In this document: positions 8,508 through 17,039 of the stretch, one piece after another | Layout: each line of letters starts with the position of its first letter | Position numbering within the stretch: the stretch's first letter is position 1 | NCBI GenBank assembly: GCA_947627535.1 | Contig: CANQWM010000002.1 | Coordinates: 62,001 to 126,000 of the forward strand | DNA length: 64,000 nucleotides | Direction of reading: 5' to 3' | Source: an uncultured Acetatifactor sp. | Lineage (GTDB): Bacteria; Bacillota; Clostridia; Lachnospirales; Lachnospiraceae | Translations under genes and position numbers: made by a program | Notes under the pieces: model-generated | Databases searched by the model: none | Seen by the model: the letters and a program-made list of their open reading frames with translations, nothing else | What the model was told of the DNA's origin: nothing

Positions 8508-9794
8508 ATGAATGTAAAAAAATTTGTACCCTGTATTTATCTTTGGAACGGCCACGCAGTGGCAAATCTGAGCGACAGAAGCGTGGTGGAGACAGATCCT
8601 TTAAGGCTGGTCCGTCTTTACAACGAAAGCAATGCCGATGAACTGATCGTGTTTGATATGTCCGAGGGGGACGGGGCGCATGAGGAGGCCCTTGAACGGA
8701 TGAAGGAGATCTGCGCTCTTTCGGAGGTAGACGTGATCGGCGCCGGAAACATCAAGCGGATGGAGGATGTGAAAAAGCTGCTTTACGCCGGCTGCAGCCG
8801 GGCCATTCTGGACTATGAAAAAGAGAGCAACATCGCCGCAACAGAAGAAATTTCCCTGAAGTTCGGCCGTGAGAGGATCCTGGCTTCTTATGACGATCCT
8901 AAGGTACTGAAGGAAAATAAGGAGCTTCTGGAAAAGTATGTATCCGGACTCGTGCTGATGAATCCCCATCAGATCCGCGAGACACAGGAGATTATAAGTT
9001 TTCCCTTTTATGTACAGATAGAAAGCATCGCGCTGAATAAAATGCTGGAGATCTTCGCGTATGAAAATGTATGCGGTATCACGGGGAACGCTGTTAACAA
9101 CAATTATAAGGAAATCCTCGCCTTAAAGACGCTCTGCAGGGAGAACAAAATTGCGGTGGAAACCCTGGAGGCCGCGTATCGCTGGGAGGAGTTTAAGAAA
9201 AACAGCGACGGCCTTGTGCCTGTGGTGATTCAGGACTACCGGACGCGGGAGGTGCTGATGATGGCTTATATGAACGAAGCGTCCTACAGCCAGACCATTC
9301 GGACGGGAAAGATGACGTATTACAGCAGAAGCCGGCAGGAATTGTGGGTAAAGGGCGAGACCAGCGGCCATTATCAGTATGTAAAGCGTCTGACGGCGGA
9401 CTGCGATATGGATACCATCCTCGCGCAGGTATCCCAGGTGGGCGCCGCCTGCCATACGGGAGCGAGAAGCTGCTTTTTTCATGAGATCACAAAGAAGAAT
9501 TATCAGGAGAAGGACAATCCGCTGCAGGTTTTTCAGGAGGTCTTTGATGTGATCAGGGACAGAAAGGTGCATCCGAGGGAGGGATCCTACACCAATTATC
9601 TGTTTGACAAGGGAATCGACAAGATTTTAAAGAAGCTGGGCGAAGAAGCCACTGAGATCGTGATCGCGGCAAAGAATCCCGGCGCAAGTGAAGTAAAGTA
9701 TGAGATCAGCGATTTCCTGTATCACATGATGGTACTGATGGCGGAGAAGGATATTTCCTGGGAGGAAATTACGCAGGAGCTTGCCAGAAGATAA
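8508..9794 (+). CDS. hisIE: HisF/HisA-like domain fused to bifunctional HisIE
   Basis: The 428-residue protein has three parts. Residues 1 to about 205 look like a HisF/HisA TIM barrel (VDVIGAGNIKRMEDVKKLL, FAYENVCGITGNAV). Residues about 210-320 are phosphoribosyl-AMP cyclohydrolase HisI, with CDMDTILAQVSQVGAACHTG holding the metal ligands. Residues about 330-428 are phosphoribosyl-ATP pyrophosphatase HisE (LGEEATEIVIAAKN). In the barrel the catalytic N-terminal aspartate of HisF/HisA (usual context CLDVKDG) is replaced: the protein reads CIYLWNG. The N-terminal part is therefore probably not a working isomerase or cyclase. The HisIE halves look intact. Confidence 0.88.
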   Translation: MNVKKFVPCIYLWNGHAVANLSDRSVVETDPLRLVRLYNESNADELIVFDMSEGDGAHEEALERMKEICALSEVDVIGAGNIKRMEDVKKLLYAGCSRAILDYEKESNIAATEEISLKFGRERILASYDDPKVLKENKELLEKYVSGLVLMNPHQIRETQEIISFPFYVQIESIALNKMLEIFAYENVCGITGNAVNNNYKEILALKTLCRENKIAVETLEAAYRWEEFKKNSDGLVPVVIQDYRTREVLMMAYMNEASYSQTIRTGKMTYYSRSRQELWVKGETSGHYQYVKRLTADCDMDTILAQVSQVGAACHTGARSCFFHEITKKNYQEKDNPLQVFQEVFDVIRDRKVHPREGSYTNYLFDKGIDKILKKLGEEATEIVIAAKNPGASEVKYEISDFLYHMMVLMAEKDISWEEITQELARR

Positions 9795-9817
9795 TATTTT
9801 CAGAAAGGGAGTCAGGT

Positions 9818-12800
9818 ATGACCGAAGGACGCATTCAGGGAACCTCCCGCGCAGACGAGGAGAAGCACCTGGAGAAGACACTTGCCGTGATCCGTGGCAA
9901 CATGGAGGAATACGGCCGTCAGGTCAATGAGATGCAGGCTGACATCGACGAGATGCTGGAGCGTTATCATGACAACGACGTGGAAGTGTACACAATGTTA
10001 AGCAACACAATCACAATGCACGATCACATGAAGAGGGCCCTTGTCAGAAATGAAAAGGCCCTGAAAAAGCCTTATTTCGGACGGATTGACTGTAAGGATC
10101 CCGGTACGGGCCAGGAGGAAACCCTTTATATCGGACGGGGTGGAATCGCACGGGACGCCACACACCAGGAAGTGATCGACTGGCGGGCGCCGGTGGCAAA
10201 CGTCTATTATGAAAACGGACTGGGAAGGTGCAGTTATTTAACGCCGGACGGAACCGGGCGTGAAATCGATCTGAAACGAAAGCGGACCTATGAGATTTCG
10301 GACGGAACGCTTCTGGACTATTTTGACAGTGAAGTGATCTCCAACGACGAACTGCTGACAAAGTATCTTGCCCGCAGCAAGCAGGCGGTCCTGGGAGAGA
10401 TCGTCGCCACCATTCAAAAAGAACAGAATGAGATTATCCGCCGTTCCCCCTATCATAATGTCATTGTGCAGGGCGCCGCGGGTTCCGGAAAGACCACGGT
10501 GGCGATGCACAGAATCTCTTACATCCTTTACAACTATGCGCAGCGATTCCGGCCCGAGGATTTCTACATTGTGGGAAGCAACCGGATTCTTCTGGACTAT
10601 ATCACCGGAGTATTGCCGGATCTGGATGTATACGGCGTCCGGCAGATGACCATGGAGCAGCTGTTCGTGCGCCTGCTCTATGAGGAGTGGGACGGGAAAA
10701 AATACCGAATCAAAAAAAGCGCGCAGGGCCCGGAGACGGAAGGGGACAGACGAAAGGGCGGCGTAGAATGGTTCCGGGATCTGGAGACATTTCTGAATGA
10801 TCTGGAGAGAAAGATCATTTCGGACAAATCGGTGTATTTAAATCCCCGTCAGTTTGTGGAAGGGATCCAGGACGGAAAGAGCGGCGTCTATGACAAAAGC
10901 ACGGGGGAAGAGCCGCTGGTTCTGCTGATGGACGGAGCCGCTGTGAAGCGGTATCTGGATCAGAATCCTCATATCTCCATTCAAAGCAAGATCAATATGC
11001 TGAACGAACGGCTGTCCAAAAAGCTGCAGGAAGAGTTCCTTGGGAAGGGCGTCAAATATACGGACGAAGAGAAAAAGGCCATTGGGAAGGCGTATCGGAA
11101 CCGATACGGCGCAAGGACGTGGAAGGATTCCTCCTATCGTCTGTACCGGGAGTTTTTGCTCAGGCAGGCGGAAAAGGGCATGTCTGTGGAGATGCCGGAG
11201 CGGGAGTTTGACGTTTATGATCTGGCGGCGCTTGCCTATATCTATCAGCGCACAAGGGAGACGGAAGTGATCAGCGAGGCACATCATATCGTGGTGGACG
11301 AGGCACAGGATTTCGGCATGATGGTCTGGCATTGTCTCGACGCCTGCGTCCGGGGATGCACCTATACGATCATGGGGGATGTCTCCCAGAATATTCATTT
11401 CGGCTTTGGCCTGAATGACTGGGAAAGCCTGAAAAAGCTGCTTCTGACTGATTCGGCGGATCATTTTGACATGCTCAGGAAAAGCTATCGGAATACCATA
11501 GAGATTTCTCATTTTGCTGCCGCGATCTTAAACCACGGCAGATTTTTCCGCTATCCATCGGAGCCCATCATCCGCCACGGAAAAGAGCCCCAGGTCTGTT
11601 CTGTCCCGTCAGAAGAGCTTCTGCGGCGGACGGCTGATATCTGCAGGGACTGGCAGGAGAGAGGGCTTGCCACCATCGCCCTGATCTGCCGCACCGAAGG
11701 GCAGGCCAGGGACGTTGTAAAGGCGCTTTCCCCACTGCTTTCCCTTTCCGGGACGGATCTGGAGACGGCGGAATTTGGAAGCGGCGTCATGGTGCTTCCC
11801 GTGGAATACACAAAGGGGCTGGAATTTGATGCGGTACTGATTTTAAATCCCACAAGGGAGGATTATCCTGTGGACGACGGGCATGCCAGGCTTCTCTATG
11901 TGGCGGCGACAAGGGCGCTTCATGCGCTGTGTGTGCTCCATACGGGAAACCTCACCGGCCTGATCGCGGATCCTGTGCCGGAAGAGGCTGCGCCGGTCTG
12001 TTCCCCGGAAGACAAAAACGGCGGGGAATCGAACCTCCACAGCCTGGCAGAAATCGAGGAAGGGCCAAAAACTAGCAGAGAGACGGATTCCGAAACAAAA
12101 ACAGGAACGCCGGGAAGCGGACTCCGGCAGAGACCGAGAGCCAGAGCCGTCATCAAACCCGCTGTTTCTCATGCCACACCGGAACATGCAAAACCGCAGA
12201 CCTCCTACACAGGAAAGCCGGCGCCAAGGTCCGCGCCGGCAGCCCTCAGGGGGATATCCGAACTGGACAACCCGGCGCCGGTCCGTTTCCCCGTGCAAGC
12301 AAACAGGAAGACGTCTTATGGGGACCGGGCGGAAAAGAAGGTCTCCGGCGTATGTCCGGCCTTCGGGACGCCTGTACCGGACCGGGAACTGGTTCTGCCC
12401 GGACATACCAGAGCGGATCTTACGGTTCGATGGGTCACAAAGGACGGAAGCGGCCTCCGGCTTCAGAGCCGGTACGGGATCCTGCGCATCCTTCCTGTCA
12501 CGGCGGAAATCCTCCGGATCAGCTTTGCCAGAGAAGGAAACCGCCTGACCGCTTCCCTTCCTCCTCTGATCGCATATGACGGAACCTGGCGGTCCTGGAC
12601 CTGCAGGGAAACGTCAGCCGCAGTGGAGCTTGCCACGGGAAAGCTTTTTCTCAGAATAAATAAGGCCAACGGCAGTCTGTGTTACTGCGACAGAGAGAAA
12701 AAGGAACTGCTTTCGGAAAGGGAAAAGGAGGCCCGGCTGGTGGAGGATCTGCCGGATGGCTGGAAGAGAAATCGGCTTTTCCTGAAGTTAGGGAAAAAGG

Positions 12801-13099
12801 AGCGGGTTTTCGCGCTGGGCGGAGAGGGGCGGGAGCCTGTCAATCTGCGGGGCGGCGCAAGCTATATCGCGCCGGGCGAGGGCTCCTGGCAGGACGGCAG
12901 AAAAAGGCCGGCCTTTGTATGCTCTGACAAAGGATACGGCCTGCTGATTCCGGCTGACGGCCCGGTATTTTTCTGCGACCGTCCTTCCGGAGACACCTGG
13001 CTGTGTGCGGACGTCCGCGGCCAGATGGAGATGTATTTTATTGCCGGGAACCGGGGAGAGCTGGAAAACGCCTGCCGTTTCCTATGTGGGCGGCTGTAG
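9818..13099 (+). CDS. HelD-type UvrD/Rep helicase with C-terminal GH31-N-like domain
   Basis: This single 1093-residue frame has two distinct parts. Residues 1 to about 715 match HelD, the ATPase that removes stalled RNA polymerase from DNA. They contain an N-terminal coiled region, Walker A QGAAGSGKTTVAMHR at about 218-232, Walker B VVDEAQDFG near 491, the KGLEFDAVLIL motif near 666 and RLLYVAATRALHAL near 690. A low-complexity Pro/Ala/Arg/Ser linker of about 130 residues follows. Residues about 860-1093 resemble the N-terminal beta-sandwich of GH31 glycosidases (see findings). RBS GAAAGGGAG precedes the start. The 3' end overlaps a convergent gene by 18 bases. Confidence 0.88.
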   Translation: MTEGRIQGTSRADEEKHLEKTLAVIRGNMEEYGRQVNEMQADIDEMLERYHDNDVEVYTMLSNTITMHDHMKRALVRNEKALKKPYFGRIDCKDPGTGQEETLYIGRGGIARDATHQEVIDWRAPVANVYYENGLGRCSYLTPDGTGREIDLKRKRTYEISDGTLLDYFDSEVISNDELLTKYLARSKQAVLGEIVATIQKEQNEIIRRSPYHNVIVQGAAGSGKTTVAMHRISYILYNYAQRFRPEDFYIVGSNRILLDYITGVLPDLDVYGVRQMTMEQLFVRLLYEEWDGKKYRIKKSAQGPETEGDRRKGGVEWFRDLETFLNDLERKIISDKSVYLNPRQFVEGIQDGKSGVYDKSTGEEPLVLLMDGAAVKRYLDQNPHISIQSKINMLNERLSKKLQEEFLGKGVKYTDEEKKAIGKAYRNRYGARTWKDSSYRLYREFLLRQAEKGMSVEMPEREFDVYDLAALAYIYQRTRETEVISEAHHIVVDEAQDFGMMVWHCLDACVRGCTYTIMGDVSQNIHFGFGLNDWESLKKLLLTDSADHFDMLRKSYRNTIEISHFAAAILNHGRFFRYPSEPIIRHGKEPQVCSVPSEELLRRTADICRDWQERGLATIALICRTEGQARDVVKALSPLLSLSGTDLETAEFGSGVMVLPVEYTKGLEFDAVLILNPTREDYPVDDGHARLLYVAATRALHALCVLHTGNLTGLIADPVPEEAAPVCSPEDKNGGESNLHSLAEIEEGPKTSRETDSETKTGTPGSGLRQRPRARAVIKPAVSHATPEHAKPQTSYTGKPAPRSAPAALRGISELDNPAPVRFPVQANRKTSYGDRAEKKVSGVCPAFGTPVPDRELVLPGHTRADLTVRWVTKDGSGLRLQSRYGILRILPVTAEILRISFAREGNRLTASLPPLIAYDGTWRSWTCRETSAAVELATGKLFLRINKANGSLCYCDREKKELLSEREKEARLVEDLPDGWKRNRLFLKLGKKERVFALGGEGREPVNLRGGASYIAPGEGSWQDGRKRPAFVCSDKGYGLLIPADGPVFFCDRPSGDTWLCADVRGQMEMYFIAGNRGELENACRFLCGRL

Positions 13100-13450
13100 A
13101 TCGCGATCCGACGCCCATTCTTCAAGCTTCTCCTCATAATCGGCCGAGATCGCCCCATAGACCTGATCCGAGGTGATCCCGGCCAGACTGACCTGTTTTC
13201 TGTCCATGAAGATCACTGCCGCGGCCAGAAGCAGCGCCACAGCCAGACGCAGACGAAAAAACGAAGGCTGTTCTTCCGACAGCTCCGCTTCCCGGCTGTT
13301 TCCGTCATAACTGTATCTGACGGTATCCGGACGGCTGCTGTGTCCGTACAGGATCCGTTCCCGGCTGCTCAAATCATTTTGATCTTCCTCGTACCGCGAC
13401 CGGATCTGTTTTAAAAGCCGCAGTCTGTTTTCCGTACTTACCTCACTCAT
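13082..13450 (-). CDS. Small single-pass membrane protein, unknown function
   Basis: The 122-residue product has a charged N-terminal half, one hydrophobic segment at about residues 70-88 (LRLAVALLLAAAVIF) and a short acidic C-terminal region, so it is probably a bitopic membrane protein. The start is ATG 13450 (MSEVSTENRLR); an in-frame ATG at 13471 is an alternative and neither has a strong RBS. It is convergent with, and overlaps by 18 bases, the helicase gene. It is divergent from the moxR operon. I do not recognise a family. Confidence 0.55.
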   Translation of the reverse strand: MSEVSTENRLRLLKQIRSRYEEDQNDLSSRERILYGHSSRPDTVRYSYDGNSREAELSEEQPSFFRLRLAVALLLAAAVIFMDRKQVSLAGITSDQVYGAISADYEEKLEEWASDRDLQPPT

Positions 13451-13549
13451 CACAATGCCTGACCCGTCCAATAGATTAATATAAAATATGCGTGTTTCTT
13501 CCTTTTATGCGTCCGACTTTTTCCGTCCGGACTTTTTGTGAATTTCCTA

Positions 13550-13579
13550 TGGACAACCGTCACCGGAAGGTAGTACAAT
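13550..13579 (+). promoter_or_regulatory. Candidate promoter of the moxR operon
   Basis: TGGACA at 13550-13555 and TACAAT at 13574-13579 are 18 bases apart, some 57 bases upstream of the moxR ATG. It is the best-looking vegetative promoter in the gap between the two divergent genes. Confidence 0.45.
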
Positions 13580-13636
13580 TTTACAGAGAACAGCCTGTAA
13601 ACGGTAAAAGAAGAGAAGAAAGGAACCTGAACAGCT

Positions 13637-14587
13637 ATGGAACACGCCGGCCGTATTCTTTCCGAAAAGGTCCTGACAAACATTTCCAGGGTCATTGTGG
13701 GGCAGGAGCACACGGCGCGCTGCCTTCTGACGGCGCTTCTTGCGGACGGACATGTCCTTCTGGAGGATGTGCCGGGAACCGGAAAGACAAAACTGGCAAG
13801 AACCGTCGCAAAAACCATTGCCGCGGAATTTTCGCGGATCCAGTTTACGCCGGACCTGCTTCCCGGCGATATTACCGGAATCAATATTTTTGACCGCAGG
13901 ACCAATGAATTTGTTCTGCGAAAGGGGCCTGTTTTCACAAATATCCTTCTTGCGGACGAGATCAACAGGGCGACACCGAGAACCCAGGCCGGGCTTCTGG
14001 AATGTATGGAGGAGCGGCAGGTCACCATCGACGGAGAGACCCTTCCCCTGCCGGCGCCCTTCTTTGTCATTGCCACCCAGAACCCGGTGGAGACCGCGGG
14101 CACGTTCCCGCTGCCGGAAGCACAGATGGACCGTTTTATCATGAAGCTTTCCATGGGGCTTCCCGAAAGGGAACAGGAGCTCGAGGTTCTGGACCGCTAT
14201 ATGGAGACGGATCCTCTTACGACGCTCTCTAGCGTCGTCACCGGGGAAGAGATCCTGCGCGCCCGGGCGGAGGCAAACGCCGTATTCGTACACCCCTGCG
14301 TCAGGGAATATCTGATCGACATTGTGCGGGCTACCAGGGAAAGGGAGCAGGTCCTTGCGGGCGTCAGCACCCGGGGAAGTCTTGCCCTGTTGCGCTGCGC
14401 AAAAGCATACGCATACCTGGATGGCAGAAATTATGTCTCGCCGGATGATATCAGGACGCTGGCGGCGCCTGTGCTGGCTCACCGCATTGTGCCTGTGTTC
14501 GGTTCCGGCGGACAGGATATCACCGGCGGGCTGGTGGAACAGATCCTGCATGAAACAAACGTCCCCACTGAGGATTTCACGGTATGA
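13637..14587 (+). CDS. MoxR-family AAA+ ATPase
   Basis: The 316-residue AAA+ protein has Walker A PGTGKTKLA at about residues 46-54, Walker B ILLADEINRATPRTQ near 105-119 and sensor-like IATQNPVE. MoxR ATPases act as chaperones that mature partner proteins, often with DUF58 and VWA partners encoded beside them. The next gene is DUF58 and starts inside the stop (ATGA overlap), so the two are almost certainly translated together. Confidence 0.92.
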   Translation: MEHAGRILSEKVLTNISRVIVGQEHTARCLLTALLADGHVLLEDVPGTGKTKLARTVAKTIAAEFSRIQFTPDLLPGDITGINIFDRRTNEFVLRKGPVFTNILLADEINRATPRTQAGLLECMEERQVTIDGETLPLPAPFFVIATQNPVETAGTFPLPEAQMDRFIMKLSMGLPEREQELEVLDRYMETDPLTTLSSVVTGEEILRARAEANAVFVHPCVREYLIDIVRATREREQVLAGVSTRGSLALLRCAKAYAYLDGRNYVSPDDIRTLAAPVLAHRIVPVFGSGGQDITGGLVEQILHETNVPTEDFTV

Positions 14588-15705
14588 TCAGATTATTCCT
14601 GATTGTCTTTCTGTTCTTTCTTTTTTATTATGGACAGCTCAGGCTGTACAGGCGCCTGTGGCTTTCGCAGCTGAAGGTTGCCTTTTCCTTTGCGGAGGAT
14701 CATATTTTTCAGGGAGAACAGGGAGAGCTGAGAGAAGTAATCGAAAACAGAAAACGTCTTCCTCTTTCCATGCTGAAGGTAAAATTTCAGACAGACCGCC
14801 GCCTTGATTTCGGTACGGGAAGGGGTTCCAGAACCACGGACCGGTATTATCGTTACGACGTGTTCCGCGTTGGAGGCGGAGAGCGTGTTACAAGGACGCT
14901 GAAATTTAAGGGAACAAAGCGGGGCTATTATGTGATCGACGGCGCCGACCTGATCGCGGCGGATCTTCTCCTGACCACCAGCTTTCTGACGACGATTTCC
15001 GTCCGGACGCAGATGTATGTCTATCCAAGGCCGTGGAACAGCGAGGAGCTTTCCCGGGCCCTTGCCAGATTAAACGGAGAGATTCTGGTCAGGCGCAATC
15101 TTCTGGAGGATCCCTTCGAGTACCGGGGCATCCGGGAGTATCAGCCCTTTGACAGTATGCGATCCGTCAACTGGAAGGCCACCGCAAAAACAGGAGAACT
15201 GAAGGTTAATCTGAAAAATTACACCTCCTTGAGAAGTGTCCGTGTCTTTTTCAATCTTCAGGACGACAGCATCCTGAAGAAGGAGGACTGCGTGGAGGCG
15301 GCGATCCGAATTGTGGCCGGACTCTGCCTGGATTTTCTGAACCAGGGACTTCTGGTGTCGTGCTACGGGAACGGCATGGACATGGAATCGGGGCGCTATG
15401 TGGCCGTATCCTCCGGAACGGGTGGAAGCCATATGGACATCATTTACCGCGCTCTGGCGAGGATCGATCTGGAGCGGAAGCCTGTCAATTTTGCGGACAC
15501 ATTCGGGGAAAAGATTTTGAATGATACGGAAGGCGATGTGATCACCTGTTTCGTCTCGCCGAACCACTATGACGATTTTTTGGCGCTCCTTGGCAGATAT
15601 CAGGCGGGCGGAGGGGAATATAGGTGGTTTTATCCGGTTTCCGGCAGCAAACCGCCCGTTCTGCCGGAAGCGCTGAAGGATCATATTCAGTTGATCCATA
15701 TCTGA
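14584..15705 (+). CDS. DUF58-domain protein, MoxR partner
   Basis: This 373-residue protein has an N-terminal membrane helix (IRLFLIVFLFFLFYYG). The DUF58 signature lies at about residues 175-205, with YRGIREYQPFDSMRSVNWKA as its core. DUF58 proteins have a VWA-like fold and commonly form operons with MoxR and a transglutaminase or DUF4129 membrane protein, as here. The substrate of the system is not known for this lineage. Confidence 0.9.
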   Translation: MIRLFLIVFLFFLFYYGQLRLYRRLWLSQLKVAFSFAEDHIFQGEQGELREVIENRKRLPLSMLKVKFQTDRRLDFGTGRGSRTTDRYYRYDVFRVGGGERVTRTLKFKGTKRGYYVIDGADLIAADLLLTTSFLTTISVRTQMYVYPRPWNSEELSRALARLNGEILVRRNLLEDPFEYRGIREYQPFDSMRSVNWKATAKTGELKVNLKNYTSLRSVRVFFNLQDDSILKKEDCVEAAIRIVAGLCLDFLNQGLLVSCYGNGMDMESGRYVAVSSGTGGSHMDIIYRALARIDLERKPVNFADTFGEKILNDTEGDVITCFVSPNHYDDFLALLGRYQAGGGEYRWFYPVSGSKPPVLPEALKDHIQLIHI

Positions 15706-15723
15706 AATTTCGGAAGGAACAGT

Positions 15724-17016
15724 ATGTGGGATAAAAAGATCGAACTGCTTCTGGAAATATTGACACAGCAGACGAATCACTGGATGCTGTTTGCGCCGGC
15801 GCTCACCGTGTGGGGACTTGCCGCAGGATATGAGCGCGGGGCAGGGGTTTTGCTGCTCCTCTGGGCGGTATGCGGCGTCCTGCCGGCGGTGTGCTCCTGC
15901 CTGCGAAGACAGCTTGACGGCTTTTTCAAGCTGTTATTTTCCCATCTGGCGGTGTGCGCAGCTCTGCCCGCAGCCCTGTATGTCCTGGGCGGATCTGTCA
16001 CCGTTTTTCTTACGGGCGTCTGTGCCGCCGGATATCTGGTCCAGTCTTTTCTGATCCGCGCGGGCCACATGGAGGAACGCCCAGCTCCTATTCATCCGGC
16101 GCTGGGTGTCCTGACAGCGGGGGCCTGTGTTTTTCTGTTACGATATCAGAAGGTCCAGGGATGGGAGCTTTGGTATGTGGTCCCTCTGGGGGGCGCTCTT
16201 GCACTGTATGCGCTGACGCTCTACATCCGGCAGTACCTGGAATTTCTTTCCGTAAACGAGGGGAGCGCGGGTCACCTCCCGGCTTCGGAAATGTTCCGGT
16301 CGGGATTTCTGCTGGTTTTTGTCTTTGTGGCCGCCTGCGCCGCCGTGTCCCTGTTCCTTGTCAATCTGGGAAATTACGGCCCCTGGTGGATTGCCTTAAA
16401 ACGCATGGTGCGGAATGCGCTGCGGTCTCTGTTCCATGCTTCGCCCCAGGAAGCGCCTGCCCCCGTGGAAATTCTGCAGGAGCCACAGTTTCCGGCGCAG
16501 CTTGTTCCCCAGACCGTGGAAATGAAGGAGCCTGCCCTGATCTGGCGGATCCTGGAGCTTGCGGCCTACACGGCTGCGTCATGTCTGCTGGCGTTTGGAC
16601 TCCTTGTTTTTCTTTTCCGCCTGTTTCAAGTTCTGCGGCGGCATTTCTTTCATAGAATGCCCCGTACACAAAAAGACCAGGATCGTGCGGTGGAACCGGA
16701 CAGAAGAGAAAAATGCGACATTCAGCCCATCCCGGCAAAAGGACGGAGACTGTCGGAATATTTAAGTCCTGCGCAGAAGATCCGGCGTCTCTACAAAAAA
16801 AGGATTCTGGCCTCCGCCGGAGAATTGACGGAGGGGCGGAAGGAAAGGCTTTGTGTCCTCACGGCGAGGGAATGCGGCGAGCGCCTTGGGGAGGAGCCGA
16901 TGGCGCAGATCTACGAACAGGTCCGCTACTCCAGCGAGCCGGCGACGGCGGATACCCTGCGCAGGATGAAGGATGCCCTCCGGCATAAGGGAAGCGATAC
17001 CCCCCAGCATTTGTAA
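15724..17016 (+). CDS. Polytopic membrane protein with DUF4129-like C-terminus
   Basis: The 430-residue protein has six or so hydrophobic segments in its first 220 residues and another near 280-300. A cytoplasmic tail of about 120 residues follows. The tail pattern (SEYLSPAQKIRRLYKKRIL, then TARECGERL and IYEQVRYSSEPAT) resembles the DUF4129 region found at the C-terminus of transglutaminase-like MoxR-associated proteins. No transglutaminase Cys-His-Asp core is visible, so this may be a partner that has only the membrane and tail parts. It follows DUF58 by 18 bases. Confidence 0.7.
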   Translation: MWDKKIELLLEILTQQTNHWMLFAPALTVWGLAAGYERGAGVLLLLWAVCGVLPAVCSCLRRQLDGFFKLLFSHLAVCAALPAALYVLGGSVTVFLTGVCAAGYLVQSFLIRAGHMEERPAPIHPALGVLTAGACVFLLRYQKVQGWELWYVVPLGGALALYALTLYIRQYLEFLSVNEGSAGHLPASEMFRSGFLLVFVFVAACAAVSLFLVNLGNYGPWWIALKRMVRNALRSLFHASPQEAPAPVEILQEPQFPAQLVPQTVEMKEPALIWRILELAAYTAASCLLAFGLLVFLFRLFQVLRRHFFHRMPRTQKDQDRAVEPDRREKCDIQPIPAKGRRLSEYLSPAQKIRRLYKKRILASAGELTEGRKERLCVLTARECGERLGEEPMAQIYEQVRYSSEPATADTLRRMKDALRHKGSDTPQHL

Positions 17017-17039
17017 AAACACAGTAAGGAGATCGGGAA

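Noticed and set aside
13510-13545. Terminator hairpin GTCCG...CGGAC followed by T-tract upstream of moxR
   Set aside because: The stem is only five base pairs and no + strand gene ends upstream of it.
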